A DNA stretch of 35,616 bases from Acidobacteriota bacterium (GCA_022340585.1 JAJDNS010000181.1:1-35616), one strand, 5' to 3'. Positions 7,534 to 16,493 are shown, counted from the first letter of the stretch. The notes: generated by a model not told the origin, from the letters alone. Translations and numbers: made by a program.

Positions 7534-9320
7534 TCCGCGTACATCTTGTCGATCAGCTCGCGGTACTTCTCCGCGATCACCCGGCGCTTGACCTTCATGG
7601 TGGGGGTGAGCTCCCCCGTCTCCTGGGTGAACTCGTGGGGAAGCACGGTGATCTTCTTGATCTTCTCGTACTGGGCCAGGTCGGGGGTGAGCTCGGTGAT
7701 GAGGCCGAGGTAGTGCTCCTGCACCGCGGCCCGGGACACGAGGTCCTCGCGGCCGGACGTGGCCAGGCCCCGCTGGGCCGCCCAGGCCTCGAGGACCTCG
7801 AAGTTCGGGACCACCAGCGCGGCGGGGAACTTGCGCTTGTCGCCGATCATCACGACCTCGCCGAAGTAGCGGTTGGTCTTGAGGCGGTTCTCGATGGGCT
7901 GGGGCGCGATGTTCTTGCCCCCCGAGGTGACGATGAGGTCCTTCTTGCGGTCGGTGATCACGAGGAAGCCGTCGGGGTCGAGGTGGCCGATGTCGCCGGT
8001 GTGGAACCAGCCGTCGGGGTCGATGGCCTCCGCGGTGGCCTCGGGCTTGCCGAAGTAGCCCTTCATGACGTGGGGGCCGCGGGTGAGGATCTCTCCATCC
8101 TCGGCGATCCGCACCTCCACGCCCTCCAGGGGCAGGCCCACCGTGCCTGGCTTGAGGCGGTCGGGCCGGTTGCAGGTGATGACGGGGCTGGTCTCGGTGA
8201 GGCCGTAGCCCTCGCACACGAGAAGGCCCGCCGCCCCGAAGAACTCGGCGATCTCCCGGGCAAGGGGGGCGCCGCCGGAGATGAACAGCTTCAGTCGGCC
8301 CCCGGTGCGCTCCTTGATCTTGGAGAAGACGAGCGTGTCGGCGATGGCGAACTCGGTCTTGAGCAGCCATCCGGGCTTCGTGCGCGCGACGCGGTGGCCG
8401 AAGACCTTCGCCCCCACCCCGACGGCCCAGTGGAAGATCTTCTGGCGCAGCGCCGGGTCGGCGGCGACCTTCTCGTTCACCCGAGCGTACATCTTCTCGT
8501 AGAGCCGCGGGACGGAGCACATGACGGTGGGCCGGATCTCCTGCATGTTCTCCGGCACCTTCTCCACGCTCTCCGCGTAGGCGATGGTCGCGCCGGCGTG
8601 GAGCATGAAGTTGTGCCCGGCGGTGCGCTCGAAGCTGTGGGCGAGCGGGAGGAAGGAGAGCGCGACGTCGTCGACCCCGAGGACGGAGATGGCCTTCTCC
8701 GCGGCCACCACGTTCGATGTGAGGTTGGAGTGGGTGAGCATCACCCCCTTCGGGTCGCCGGTGGTGCCCGAGGTGTAGATCAGGGTGGCGACGTCGCTCC
8801 CCCGCACCTCGGTGGCGACGCGCCGCACCGCGTCCTGGTCACCGGCAAGGGCCTTGCGGCCCTGCGACCGGAGCTCGTCGAGGCTCATAGTCCCCGGGAC
8901 CGGATCGGGCTCGAAGCGGACGATGTGCTCCAGGGTGGGGACCTGCGAGCGGACCTCGTCGACCCTGAGGGCCATGATCGGCGTGGAGACGAAGATGACC
9001 TTCGCCCCGCTGTCCCGCAGGATGTACCCCACCTGCTGGGGGGTGAGGGTGGCGTAGACGGAGACGTCCGCGGCGCCCGCGCACAGGGTGGCGAGGTCGG
9101 CGATGGCCCACTCCGGGCGGTTCTCCGAGAGGATGGCCACCCGGTCGCCCTTCTCGATCCCGAGGGCGCGCAGCCCCATCGAGGTCTCTTCCACCGCGGT
9201 CCGGAGCTCGCTCGAGCTGATGCCCTTCCAGCCCTCGGCCGTTTTGTACTTGAGGTGCTCGGCCTTGCGGTAGCCGTCGACCGAGCGGTAGAAGATCTGG
9301 CAGACGGTCTCGATCGGCAT
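7530..9320 (-). CDS. Long-chain fatty acid-CoA ligase (AMP-forming)
   Basis: 596 residues. It activates fatty acids to acyl-CoA through an acyl-adenylate. Motifs in order: the P-loop-like AMP-binding signature TLIYTSGTTGDPKGVMLTHSNL (about 179-200), ISGGAPL (347-353), the YGLTETSP core (372-379), GWFHTGDIG (437-445), DRKKDLIVTSGGKNIAPQPIEN (457-478) and a C-terminal lid with the VKRR(V)IAEKY segment containing the late lysine region. Length and order match FadD15/FACS-type bacterial ligases of about 600 residues. The start ATG at 9320 has GGGAGG five bases upstream; longer upstream frames lack support. It heads a minus-strand run whose next gene overlaps by 4 bp. A TATGAT box at 9394-9399 may be its promoter, back-to-back with that of folK. 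Confidence 0.93.
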   Translation of the reverse strand: MPIETVCQIFYRSVDGYRKAEHLKYKTAEGWKGISSSELRTAVEETSMGLRALGIEKGDRVAILSENRPEWAIADLATLCAGAADVSVYATLTPQQVGYILRDSGAKVIFVSTPIMALRVDEVRSQVPTLEHIVRFEPDPVPGTMSLDELRSQGRKALAGDQDAVRRVATEVRGSDVATLIYTSGTTGDPKGVMLTHSNLTSNVVAAEKAISVLGVDDVALSFLPLAHSFERTAGHNFMLHAGATIAYAESVEKVPENMQEIRPTVMCSVPRLYEKMYARVNEKVAADPALRQKIFHWAVGVGAKVFGHRVARTKPGWLLKTEFAIADTLVFSKIKERTGGRLKLFISGGAPLAREIAEFFGAAGLLVCEGYGLTETSPVITCNRPDRLKPGTVGLPLEGVEVRIAEDGEILTRGPHVMKGYFGKPEATAEAIDPDGWFHTGDIGHLDPDGFLVITDRKKDLIVTSGGKNIAPQPIENRLKTNRYFGEVVMIGDKRKFPAALVVPNFEVLEAWAAQRGLATSGREDLVSRAAVQEHYLGLITELTPDLAQYEKIKKITVLPHEFTQETGELTPTMKVKRRVIAEKYRELIDKMYAE

Positions 9321-9393
9321 CGTAGCCTCCCTCTCCCGCCACCCCGCGCCCCGCCCAGGATGCCGGGCGACCTTCGGAGCTGCTGCGCAGTGG

Positions 9394-9399
9394 ATCATA
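9394..9399 (-). promoter_or_regulatory. -10-like box (TATGAT) for the acyl-CoA ligase operon
   Basis: TATGAT on the minus strand, 73 nt before the ATG at 9320. It lies in the 126 bp divergent region shared with folK. No good -35 box is seen. Confidence 0.35.
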
Positions 9400-9432
9400 C
9401 CTCCGCCCCGCCCCTTCCCGGGCCGGTGCGTG

Positions 9433-9438
9433 GATAAT
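9433..9438 (+). promoter_or_regulatory. -10-like box (GATAAT) just before folK
   Basis: GATAAT lies 8 nt before the folK ATG, separated by GGGGGGGC. Transcription would start at or within one or two bases of the start codon, so a leaderless or nearly leaderless folK mRNA is inferred. The G-run could alternatively act as a weak ribosome site if transcription starts further upstream. Confidence 0.4.
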
Positions 9439-9446
9439 GGGGGGGC

Positions 9447-9950
9447 ATGCACACCTCGGTCTTCCTCGGCCTCGGCTCCAACCTCGGGGACCGGCCGGCC
9501 GCTCTCGAGGAGGCCCGGCGCCGCCTCGAGGACCGCGGGTACCGCACCACCCAGCGAAGCTCCACCTGGCAGACCGAGCCGGTGGGTGGTCCGCCCCAGG
9601 GCTGGTTCCTGAACGCGGTGCTGGCCGGCGAGACGTCGCTCGAGCCCGAGGAGCTGCTCCAGGCGTGTCTCGACACCGAGCGCGCCATGGGGCGAGTGCG
9701 CGCCGAGAAGAACGGACCGCGGCTCATCGATGTGGACATCCTCCTCTTCGGTGACACGCGGAGGGAGGGACCTGGCCTGGTGATTCCCCACCCCCGGCTC
9801 CACCAGCGGCTCTTCGTCCTCGCGCCGCTCCACGAGATTGCCCCCGCCCTGCGCCACCCCGTCCTCGGTCTCACCGTGAGCGAGCTCAAGGAGCGCTGTC
9901 CCGACACGTCGGCGGTGCGGCCCTGGACGCCGGTGGAGGCCGCGGTCTGA
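9447..9950 (+). CDS. folK: 2-amino-4-hydroxy-6-hydroxymethyldihydropteridine pyrophosphokinase
   Basis: 167 residues, the standard HPPK length. It transfers pyrophosphate from ATP to 6-hydroxymethyl-dihydropterin in folate synthesis. Visible marks are the N-terminal FLGLGSNLGDR, the substrate loop TEPVGGPPQGWFLNAV and the HPPK signature RVRAEKNGPRLIDVDILLFG with the two metal-binding aspartates, then the C-terminal IPHPRLHQRLFVLAPLHEIAP. The signature has lost the usual Trp (RW-P-R) and has NGPR instead. The gene overlaps the following kinase gene by one base (TGATG), indicating translational coupling. No folP or folB is nearby. Confidence 0.95.
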   Translation: MHTSVFLGLGSNLGDRPAALEEARRRLEDRGYRTTQRSSTWQTEPVGGPPQGWFLNAVLAGETSLEPEELLQACLDTERAMGRVRAEKNGPRLIDVDILLFGDTRREGPGLVIPHPRLHQRLFVLAPLHEIAPALRHPVLGLTVSELKERCPDTSAVRPWTPVEAAV

Positions 9951-10594
9951 TGGCGCCCCACTACATCGCGGTGGAGGGCCCCATCGGCGTGGGCAAGACG
10001 ACGGTGGTGGAGAAGCTGGCGGAGCGGCTCGACGCCAACAAGGTGCTCGAGGACTGGGCGACCAACCCCTTCCTCCAGCCTTTCTACGAAGGCAGCGACG
10101 GGGCGTCGTTCCAGCTGGAGCTGTTCTTCCTGCTCATGCGCTACCGCCAGCAGCAGGAGCTGGTGCAGCGGCAGCTGTTCGCGCAGGCGACGCTGTGTGA
10201 CTACGTCTTCGAGAAGAGCCGTCTGTTCGCCTACCTCAACCTCGACGACTCGGAGCTGATGATCTACGAGAAGCTCTTCACCCTTCTCGCGGAGAGCGCG
10301 CCCCGGCCCGACCTCGTGGTCTACCTCCAGGCTCCCACCGACGTGCTCATGAGGCGCGTGCAGACACGGGGTCGACCGGAGGAGCGCCAGCTCTCCGAGG
10401 AGTATCTCGGCGAGGTCAACCGCGCCTACAACCACTACTTCTTTCACTACAGCGCGACGCCGCTCCTCGTCGTCAACACCACCGACGTGGATTTCGCGAG
10501 CAGCGCCGGGGATCTCGACGACCTGCTCCGCCAGGTCCGCAGCATGGGGAAGGGAACGCAGTACTACGTTCCCCGCGGGTCGGTGAAGCCCTAG
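9950..10594 (+). CDS. Deoxynucleoside kinase (dGK/dCK family)
   Basis: 214 residues. P-loop GPIGVGKTT lies at 9-17. The family segment DYVFEKSRLFAYLNL (the E/DRS-like region), PDLVVYLQAPTDVLMRRVQTRGRPEERQ (lid with arginines) and the C-terminal YYVPRG are visible. These enzymes phosphorylate deoxynucleosides for dNTP salvage, mainly purine or mixed substrates; specificity cannot be read from sequence. Start ATG at 9950 overlaps the folK stop. A folK-deoxynucleoside kinase pairing links pterin and nucleotide metabolism and is, from memory, found in several phyla, sometimes as a fusion. Confidence 0.9.
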   Translation: MAPHYIAVEGPIGVGKTTVVEKLAERLDANKVLEDWATNPFLQPFYEGSDGASFQLELFFLLMRYRQQQELVQRQLFAQATLCDYVFEKSRLFAYLNLDDSELMIYEKLFTLLAESAPRPDLVVYLQAPTDVLMRRVQTRGRPEERQLSEEYLGEVNRAYNHYFFHYSATPLLVVNTTDVDFASSAGDLDDLLRQVRSMGKGTQYYVPRGSVKP

Positions 10595-10696
10595 AAATTT
10601 CCCAGTCGCCGGCCGATGTGAGTTCGGCGTAGCCGCATCGCGTCACGTGGCCCGCCGTCGAGCCGGGCGTCGGCTGAGAATCGGACAGGGCACCGC

Positions 10697-10725
10697 TTGA
10701 CGACCGGCCGAGGCTGCGCCATCCT
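10697..10725 (+). promoter_or_regulatory. Sigma70-type promoter for the SprT-like/ABC exporter genes
   Basis: TTGACG (10697-10702), a 17 bp spacer and CATCCT (10720-10725) give a near-consensus promoter. Transcription would start around 10732, leaving only about eight leader bases before the ATG at 10740. The rest of the 145 bp gap from 10595 shows no gene or terminator. Confidence 0.5.
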
Positions 10726-10739
10726 CACCACGTTTCCCC

Positions 10740-11525
10740 ATGGCCTCTGGTCGCCAGCTCGAGATTCTGTTCGACGACGCCCCGCGCTGGGATCCGCCGT
10801 CGCTCGAGGCCGCGCTCGCCGACGCGGCCGGGAAGCCCCTGCGGCTGGTGCTGACCGACAACCGATCGGTGCTCCTCTCCTTCCGACGGGAGGCGGGGGT
10901 GGTGAAGCTGCGGCTGCACCGCATGTTCCTCTACGCCCCCGACACGGTGGTGAGTGCCCTCGGCCGGAAGCTGCGCCGCCGCGGGCGCGCGGCCGATGGC
11001 GAGGTCCGCCGCTTCATGAACGCGAACCTTCACCGCGTGCGCCGTACGCCCCGCACCATGCCGCCGCTGGTCACCAGCGGTCGGACCCACGACCTGACCG
11101 CGGTGTACGCGAGCCTCAACCAGCTCTTCTTCGCCGGCGCGCTGCGCGTCCCCATCACCTGGGGTCGGGGAGTGGGCCGGGCGCGGCGCGGGGGGCTGAC
11201 CTTCGGCAGCTACGATCCGGTGCTCGCCCTCATCCGCATCCACCCGGTGCTCGACCGGGCCGACGTCCCCCTCTACTTCCTCGAGAGCGTCGTGTACCAC
11301 GAGATGCTCCACCACCACATGGGCGGCGTCCCCGACCGTGCCGGGCGCACCGTCTACCACACCCGCGGCTTCCGGGAGGCCGAGGCGCGCTTCCCGCGCC
11401 ACCAGGACGCGCTGGCCTGGGAGAAGGCCAACCTGCCGAAGCTGCTGCGGGCGAGCCAGGCCCTCGACCGCGCCCGCAAGGCCGCCCGCATCTCCGCGAA
11501 GAGACCCCAGGGACCAAGGGTCTGA
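10740..11525 (+). CDS. SprT-like zinc metallopeptidase domain protein
   Basis: 261 residues. The metal motif HEMLHH is at 187-192 (YHEMLHHHMGG), followed by VYHTRGFREAEARFPRH. The second His/Glu cluster is placed as in SprT-like gluzincins. A basic N-terminal region (about 45-105) precedes DLTAVYASLNQLFFAGALRVPITWGRGVGRARRGGLTFGSYDP, the substrate-side fold of SprT/WSS1 relatives (..LN...F.G.L..P.I.W). No signal peptide is present, so a cytoplasmic place is likely. Eukaryotic SPRTN repairs DNA-protein crosslinks; a similar bacterial role is unproven. The start codon lacks a Shine-Dalgarno and lies about 8 nt after the predicted transcription start. It overlaps the ABC exporter gene by one base. 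Confidence 0.8.
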   Translation: MASGRQLEILFDDAPRWDPPSLEAALADAAGKPLRLVLTDNRSVLLSFRREAGVVKLRLHRMFLYAPDTVVSALGRKLRRRGRAADGEVRRFMNANLHRVRRTPRTMPPLVTSGRTHDLTAVYASLNQLFFAGALRVPITWGRGVGRARRGGLTFGSYDPVLALIRIHPVLDRADVPLYFLESVVYHEMLHHHMGGVPDRAGRTVYHTRGFREAEARFPRHQDALAWEKANLPKLLRASQALDRARKAARISAKRPQGPRV

Positions 11526-13276
11526 TGGCGCTGCCCCACCTGAGGCGGCTCCTTCCGTATCTGAGCCGCCACCGGGGGCGGCTCGCATTCGGGCTCACCT
11601 GCCTCCTCCTGACCACCGCCGCCTCGGTGGCGAACCCGTGGGTCCTGCGCCAGGTGGTGGACGATCTCACCGTCGAGGTGACACGGCAGAAGCTGTGGGC
11701 ATACGCGGGGCTGCTGCTGGTCCTCGTCGCCTTCGGAGGGGTCTTCCGCTTCCTCATGCGGCGCGTGCTCATCGGGGCCAGCCGCACGATGGAGTACGAG
11801 CTCAGGAACGAGGTGTTCGACCACCTCACTCGCCTCGCCCCCCGCTACTACCAGGACCACCGCATCGGCGAGGTGATGAGCCGGGCCTCCAACGACATGG
11901 CCGCGGTGCGCGCGGTCCTCGGCCCGGGCATCATGTACACCGCCACCACGATCGCCACCTTCGCGGGGACGGTGACGCTGATGCTTCTCATCAGCCCGCG
12001 CTTGACCGGTTTGGCTCTCATCCCCCTCGTCCTGGTCTCCTGGCTGGTGCGCCACTACGGACGCCAGGTCCACGACCGGTTCGAGTCGGTGCAGGCCCAG
12101 CTCGCGGAGATGAGCGCGCTCGTGCAGGAGAACCTCTCCGGGGCCCGGGTGGTGCGGGCCTATGCCCAGGAGATGTCCGAGGAGACTCGCTTCGCGGCGG
12201 TGAACGAGGAGTACGTGTCCCGGAGCCGGGGTCTGGTGCGCGTCACCGGGTTGCTCTGGCCCGGCATCCAGTTCTTCATGGGCCTCGGATCGGTGATCGT
12301 GCTGTGGGTCGGCGGGCGCATGGTCGTGGCGGGAGCGATCTCCCTCGGCGAGTTCGTGGCCTTCGGCGCGTACCTGGTGATGCTGCACTGGCCCATGATC
12401 GCGCTGGGCTGGGTGGTGAACCTCTTCGAGCGGGGCGAGGCCTCCATGGGCAGGATCAACGCCATCCTCGACGCCCCGGCGGAGATCCGCGACGAGGATC
12501 CCCTGGACGTGGACGCGATCCGGGGGGAGGTGGAGTTCCGCGGGCTCACCTTCGGGTACGACGGCACGCCGGTCCTCCACGACATCGACCTGCGCGTCCC
12601 GGCGGGGAGCACGGTGGCGGTGGTGGGACCCACCGGCTCGGGCAAGAGCACGCTGGTGAGCCTCCTTCCCCGCCTCTGGAACGCCCCGCCGGGCACCCTC
12701 CTCGTGGACGGGGTGGACGCCCGGCGCATCCCTCTCGACATGCTCCGGGGGGCGGTGGGCTTCGTACCCCAGGAGAGCTTCCTCTTCTCCGACACCGTGC
12801 GCGAGAACATCGCCTTCGGCCTGCGCGGGGGCGACGCGGCCCGGGTGGAGTGGGCGGCGGAGGTGGCGCAGCTGGCCGCGGACATCCGTGGCTTCCCGAA
12901 GGGATACGAGACGCCGGTGGGCGAGCGGGGGATCACCCTCTCCGGGGGGCAGAAGCAGCGGGCGGCGCTCGCCCGGGCCCTCGCCGTCGACCCCTGCATC
13001 CTCGTGCTCGACGACACCCTGTCCGCGGTCGACACCCAGACCGAGGAGAGGATCCTCCAGGGGCTCCGCGAGGTGATGCGGACGCGCACGACCTTCCTCG
13101 TCTCCCACCGCGTCTCCACCGTCAAGGGCGCGGACCTCATCATCGTGCTGCGGGAGGGGCGGATCGCCGAGCGGGGCACCCACGACGAGCTCGTCGCCCT
13201 GGACGGCTTCTACGCCGACCTCCACCGGCGGCAGCTCCTCGAGGAGCAGATGGAGCAGAGCGGGGACGCGGCGTGA
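11525..13276 (+). CDS. ABC exporter half-transporter, subunit 1 (degenerate Walker B)
   Basis: 583 residues. A six-helix type I exporter membrane domain spans about 1-315, and the ATPase domain about 335-583. Walker A is GPTGSGKST (368-376), Q-loop VPQES, signature LSGGQ (472-476), Walker B ILVLDD (492-497), and the H-loop is SHR. Asp497 replaces the catalytic Glu. In heterodimeric exporters such as TM287/288 and BmrCD one subunit shows this change, and MdlA-type proteins share it. Start ATG overlaps the SprT-like stop by one base, and the end overlaps subunit 2 by 4 bp. Substrate unknown: lipid, peptide or drug. Confidence 0.92.
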   Translation: MALPHLRRLLPYLSRHRGRLAFGLTCLLLTTAASVANPWVLRQVVDDLTVEVTRQKLWAYAGLLLVLVAFGGVFRFLMRRVLIGASRTMEYELRNEVFDHLTRLAPRYYQDHRIGEVMSRASNDMAAVRAVLGPGIMYTATTIATFAGTVTLMLLISPRLTGLALIPLVLVSWLVRHYGRQVHDRFESVQAQLAEMSALVQENLSGARVVRAYAQEMSEETRFAAVNEEYVSRSRGLVRVTGLLWPGIQFFMGLGSVIVLWVGGRMVVAGAISLGEFVAFGAYLVMLHWPMIALGWVVNLFERGEASMGRINAILDAPAEIRDEDPLDVDAIRGEVEFRGLTFGYDGTPVLHDIDLRVPAGSTVAVVGPTGSGKSTLVSLLPRLWNAPPGTLLVDGVDARRIPLDMLRGAVGFVPQESFLFSDTVRENIAFGLRGGDAARVEWAAEVAQLAADIRGFPKGYETPVGERGITLSGGQKQRAALARALAVDPCILVLDDTLSAVDTQTEERILQGLREVMRTRTTFLVSHRVSTVKGADLIIVLREGRIAERGTHDELVALDGFYADLHRRQLLEEQMEQSGDAA

Positions 13277-15129
13277 GCGTGCAGACCGCGGCCGAAGACG
13301 ATCCCGTCGCCCCCCGGACCTACGACTGGGAGCTGTTCAAGCGCCTGCTGGGCTACCTGCGCCCCTACCTCGGGGCGGCGTCGGCGGCCCTCGCGCTCAT
13401 CGTGGCGATGGCCGGGCTCGATCTCGTCGGGCCCTGGCTGACCAAGGTCGCCATCGACCGCCACATCGCCCTCGGCGACGCGGACGGGCTGGCCCGCGTG
13501 GCCGGGCTGTACTTCCTCGCCCTCGGGGCGGCGTGGGCCGTCCGCTTCGCCCAGCTGTACATCATGCAGATGACGGGCCAGCGGATCATGCAGGACGTGC
13601 GCCGCCAGCTCTTCCGCCACCTCCAGCGACTCCACGTCGGGCACTTCGACCGCAACCCGGTGGGGCGGCTCATGACCCGCGTCACCACCGACGTGGACGC
13701 CATCAACGAGCTGTTCACCTCGGGGATCGTGACCGTCTTTGGCGACCTCTTCGCGCTCTTCGGGATCATGGGGGTGATGCTCGCCCTCGACTGGCGCCTC
13801 GCCCTCGTGACCTTCTCGGTCATCCCGCTGTTCTTCGTGGTCACCAACTGGTTCCGGAGGGGGGCCCGGCAGGCGTTCCGGGAGACCCGGCGCTGGGTGG
13901 CGCGCATCAACGCCTTTCTCCAGGAGAACCTCTCGGGGATGAGCGTGGTGCAGCTCTTCCGCCGCGAGGAGCGCAACCGGGCCGCCTTTGCCGCCGTCAA
14001 CCAGAAGCACTACGAGGCCAACCTCTCCGCGATCTTCTACTACGCGGTCTTCTACCCGGCGATCGAGTTCCTGGCCGTGCTGGCCATGGCCCTGATCCTG
14101 CTCTACGGGGGAGGGCAGGTCCTGGTGAGCGGGGTGACGCTGGGGGTGCTGGTGGCCTTCATCCAGTACTCGGAGCGCTTCTGGCGGCCGATCTCGGATC
14201 TCTCGGAGAAGTTCAACATTCTCCAGGCGGCCATGGCGGCGGCGGAGCGGATCTTCGGGCTTCTGGACGCCGAGGTGCACGTGGCCAGCCCCCGGGGCGC
14301 CCGCACCGCGAGAGCGGCCGAAGGGCGGGTGGCGTTCGAGGGGGTGTGGTTCTCCTACGCGGCGGCGGCGGCGGTGGGGACGCCCGGCGCTCGCGAGGAC
14401 CTGCCCGACGACGACCCGTCCTGGGTGCTGCGCGACATCGACTTCGGGGTGGAGCCCGGGCGGAGCGTGGCGCTGGTGGGGGCCACCGGGGCCGGCAAGA
14501 CCTCCATCATCAGCCTCCTCATGCGCTTCTACGACGTGCAGCGGGGACGGGTCACCCTCGACGGTGTCGACGTGCGCGACTACGACCTGCAGGCGCTGCG
14601 CTCCTCGTCGGCCCTCGTCCTGCAGGACGTCCACCTGGCCAGCGGGACCATCGCCTCCAACATCCGCCTCGGCTCCGACATCTCCGACGAGCGGGTCCGG
14701 GCCGCGGCGGAAGCCGTGCACGCCCACCGCTTCATCGAGGCCCTGCCCGACGGCTACGACACCGAGGTTCGCGAGCGGGGGGCGACGTTGTCGGTGGGAC
14801 AGAAGCAGCTGCTCTCCTTCGCCCGGGCGCTCGCCCACGACCCCCGGGTGCTGATTCTCGACGAGGCCACCTCCTCGGTGGACACCGAGACCGAGCAGCT
14901 CATCCAGGCCGCCTTGCAGGTGCTGTTCCAGGGACGAACCGCCATCGTCATCGCCCACCGGCTGTCCACGGTCCAGAACGTCGACCAGATCCTGGTGATG
15001 CACAAGGGCCGCATTCGCGAGCAGGGCACCCACCAGGAGCTGCTGGCGAAGCGTGGCATGTACTGGACGCTCTACCAGCTTCAGTACCAGGACCAGGAGC
15101 TTCGGGGCGGGACCGAGGCGACGGCGTAG
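13273..15129 (+). CDS. ABC exporter half-transporter, subunit 2 (degenerate signature)
   Basis: 618 residues from GTG 13273, which overlaps the TGA of subunit 1 (GTGA). The membrane domain spans about 25-330. The ATPase domain has Walker A GATGAGKT (403-410), signature LSVGQ (506-510) instead of LSGGQ, intact Walker B VLILDE (526-531) with the catalytic Glu, and H-loop AHR. The altered signature faces the altered Walker B of subunit 1, so both defects fall in the same composite site. The other site is fully consensus, as expected for an asymmetric MdlA/MdlB-type heterodimer. An insertion of about 20 residues, rich in Ala and Asp (364-384), sits between the A-loop region and the first strand. 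Confidence 0.92.
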   Translation: MSVQTAAEDDPVAPRTYDWELFKRLLGYLRPYLGAASAALALIVAMAGLDLVGPWLTKVAIDRHIALGDADGLARVAGLYFLALGAAWAVRFAQLYIMQMTGQRIMQDVRRQLFRHLQRLHVGHFDRNPVGRLMTRVTTDVDAINELFTSGIVTVFGDLFALFGIMGVMLALDWRLALVTFSVIPLFFVVTNWFRRGARQAFRETRRWVARINAFLQENLSGMSVVQLFRREERNRAAFAAVNQKHYEANLSAIFYYAVFYPAIEFLAVLAMALILLYGGGQVLVSGVTLGVLVAFIQYSERFWRPISDLSEKFNILQAAMAAAERIFGLLDAEVHVASPRGARTARAAEGRVAFEGVWFSYAAAAAVGTPGAREDLPDDDPSWVLRDIDFGVEPGRSVALVGATGAGKTSIISLLMRFYDVQRGRVTLDGVDVRDYDLQALRSSSALVLQDVHLASGTIASNIRLGSDISDERVRAAAEAVHAHRFIEALPDGYDTEVRERGATLSVGQKQLLSFARALAHDPRVLILDEATSSVDTETEQLIQAALQVLFQGRTAIVIAHRLSTVQNVDQILVMHKGRIREQGTHQELLAKRGMYWTLYQLQYQDQELRGGTEATA

Positions 15130-15152
15130 AGGCCGCGGGGTCCGGGCTGGGC

Positions 15153-16397
15153 TCAGCGCCCCCGGGCGAGGTACTCCCAGGCCAGGGTGACCAGCGCGCG
15201 CACGCCGAGAGGCAGGGCGTCCTCGTCCACGTCGAAGGTGGCGGTGTGGTTGACCGAGGCAACGCCCTTCGCCTCGTTGCGGGTGCCGAGCTCGAAGTAG
15301 AAGTAGGGGGCCTTCTCGCCGTAGTAGGGGAAGTCCTCGGCCACCATCAGGGGCTCCACGTCGATCACGCCGTCGGGGCCGAAGACCCGCTCGAGGGCCG
15401 GCCGAGCCATCGTCGCGAGGGCGGCGTCGTTCACGGTGGGCGGGTTGCCTTCGTCCAGGAAGCGCAGGGTGGCCGTGGTGCCGTGGGCCTCGGCGACGCC
15501 CTTCACCGTGCGGGCCATGCGCTCCTTGATCTCCGACCGCACGTGGGCGTCGTGGGTCCGCAGCGTGCCGTCCATCACGACCTCGCTCGCGATGATGTTG
15601 AATCGGGTCCCGCCCTGGATGCGCCCGATGGTGAGGACCCGGGGCTGGCGTCCGTCGATCTGGCGGGTGACGATGAGCTGGAGGGCCTGGACGATCTCCG
15701 CCGCCACCGGGATGGGGTCGAGGCCCCGGTGGGGCTCGGCGCCGTGGACAGTGCGGCCGGCGACGGTGATGGTGAAGGTGTCGCTGGAGGCGAAGATGGG
15801 CCCGGGGGAGAATCCCATCTGGCCGGCGTCCACCCAGCCCCCGACGTGCAGGCCGAAGACGGCCTCCACCCTGGGGTCGTCGAGGGCCCCTTCCTTCACC
15901 ATGAGCGCGGCGCCACCCTCTTCGCCTTCCGGCGCCCCTTCCTCCGCGGGCTGGAAGAGGAAGACCACGGTGCCGGGGAGACGGTCCACGAGGCCGGAGA
16001 GGACCTCGGCCACGCCGAGGAGGATCGCGGTGTGGGCGTCGTGACCGCAGGCGTGCATGACGCCGGGGACCTGGCTCTTGTACGGAGCGTCGCCCGCTTC
16101 CTGGATGGGCAGGGCGTCGATGTCGGCCCGGAGCGCCACCACCCCGCCGGGACGGCCGCCGCGGAGGACCCCCACCACCCCGGTCTTCGCCACCGGGTGA
16201 CGGACCTCGAGACCCAGGCCGCGCAGCCGGTCCGCCACCAGACCGCCGGTGCGCTCCTCGCGGTTGCTGAGCTCGGGGTGAGCGTGCAGGTCGCGGCGGA
16301 GAGCGACGACCTCCGGGGTGATGGCCTTCGTGGCCGCCGCGATCTCGGCGTCGGGGACGGCCGTCACGGCCAGGAGCAGACCAAGAGCAAGATTCAT
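15153..16397 (-). CDS. M20 family amidohydrolase (hippurate hydrolase/IAA-amino acid hydrolase type)
   Basis: 414 residues. Zinc-dependent amidohydrolase of the M20D type: ALRADIDALPIQE, HACGHDAHTAILLG (metal Cys/His pair), FLFQPAEEG (metal and catalytic Glu) and a late His in ASVNHTATFDVDEDAL. Family members split N-acyl amino acids or related amides. The N-terminus MNLALGLLLAVTAVPDAE is a short signal-like sequence, so export is likely. Start ATG 16397 is chosen because GGAGG lies 5-6 bases upstream; the frame stays open to 16499 but that part is repeat DNA. It is convergent with the ABC exporter (23 bp gap). Repeat copy B occupies its upstream region. Confidence 0.9.
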   Translation of the reverse strand: MNLALGLLLAVTAVPDAEIAAATKAITPEVVALRRDLHAHPELSNREERTGGLVADRLRGLGLEVRHPVAKTGVVGVLRGGRPGGVVALRADIDALPIQEAGDAPYKSQVPGVMHACGHDAHTAILLGVAEVLSGLVDRLPGTVVFLFQPAEEGAPEGEEGGAALMVKEGALDDPRVEAVFGLHVGGWVDAGQMGFSPGPIFASSDTFTITVAGRTVHGAEPHRGLDPIPVAAEIVQALQLIVTRQIDGRQPRVLTIGRIQGGTRFNIIASEVVMDGTLRTHDAHVRSEIKERMARTVKGVAEAHGTTATLRFLDEGNPPTVNDAALATMARPALERVFGPDGVIDVEPLMVAEDFPYYGEKAPYFYFELGTRNEAKGVASVNHTATFDVDEDALPLGVRALVTLAWEYLARGR

Positions 16398-16406
16398 CAG
16401 TGCCTC

Positions 16407-16480
16407 CTGGCAAGGACATGATCCCCGTGGCGAGATCGTGTCCTTGGCCAATGCATCCGCCTGCAGGACCGGTATCGGGC
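16407..16480 (-). repeat. Dispersed two-hairpin repeat, copy B
   Basis: Minus-strand orientation, starting CCCGATACCGG. The long stem pairs GGCAAGGACATGATC with GATCGTGTCCTTGGCC, with one bulge. The pairs AAGG/CCTT replace GGGG/CCCC of copy C, a compensatory change. It lies between divergent genes, 10 bp upstream of the M20 start. Confidence 0.8.
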
Positions 16481-16493
16481 CTCGGCAGGGCGC

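Noticed and set aside
9321..9446. A small gene or RNA in the divergent region before folK
   Set aside because: No start with a ribosome site or conserved frame; only the two -10-like boxes are supported.
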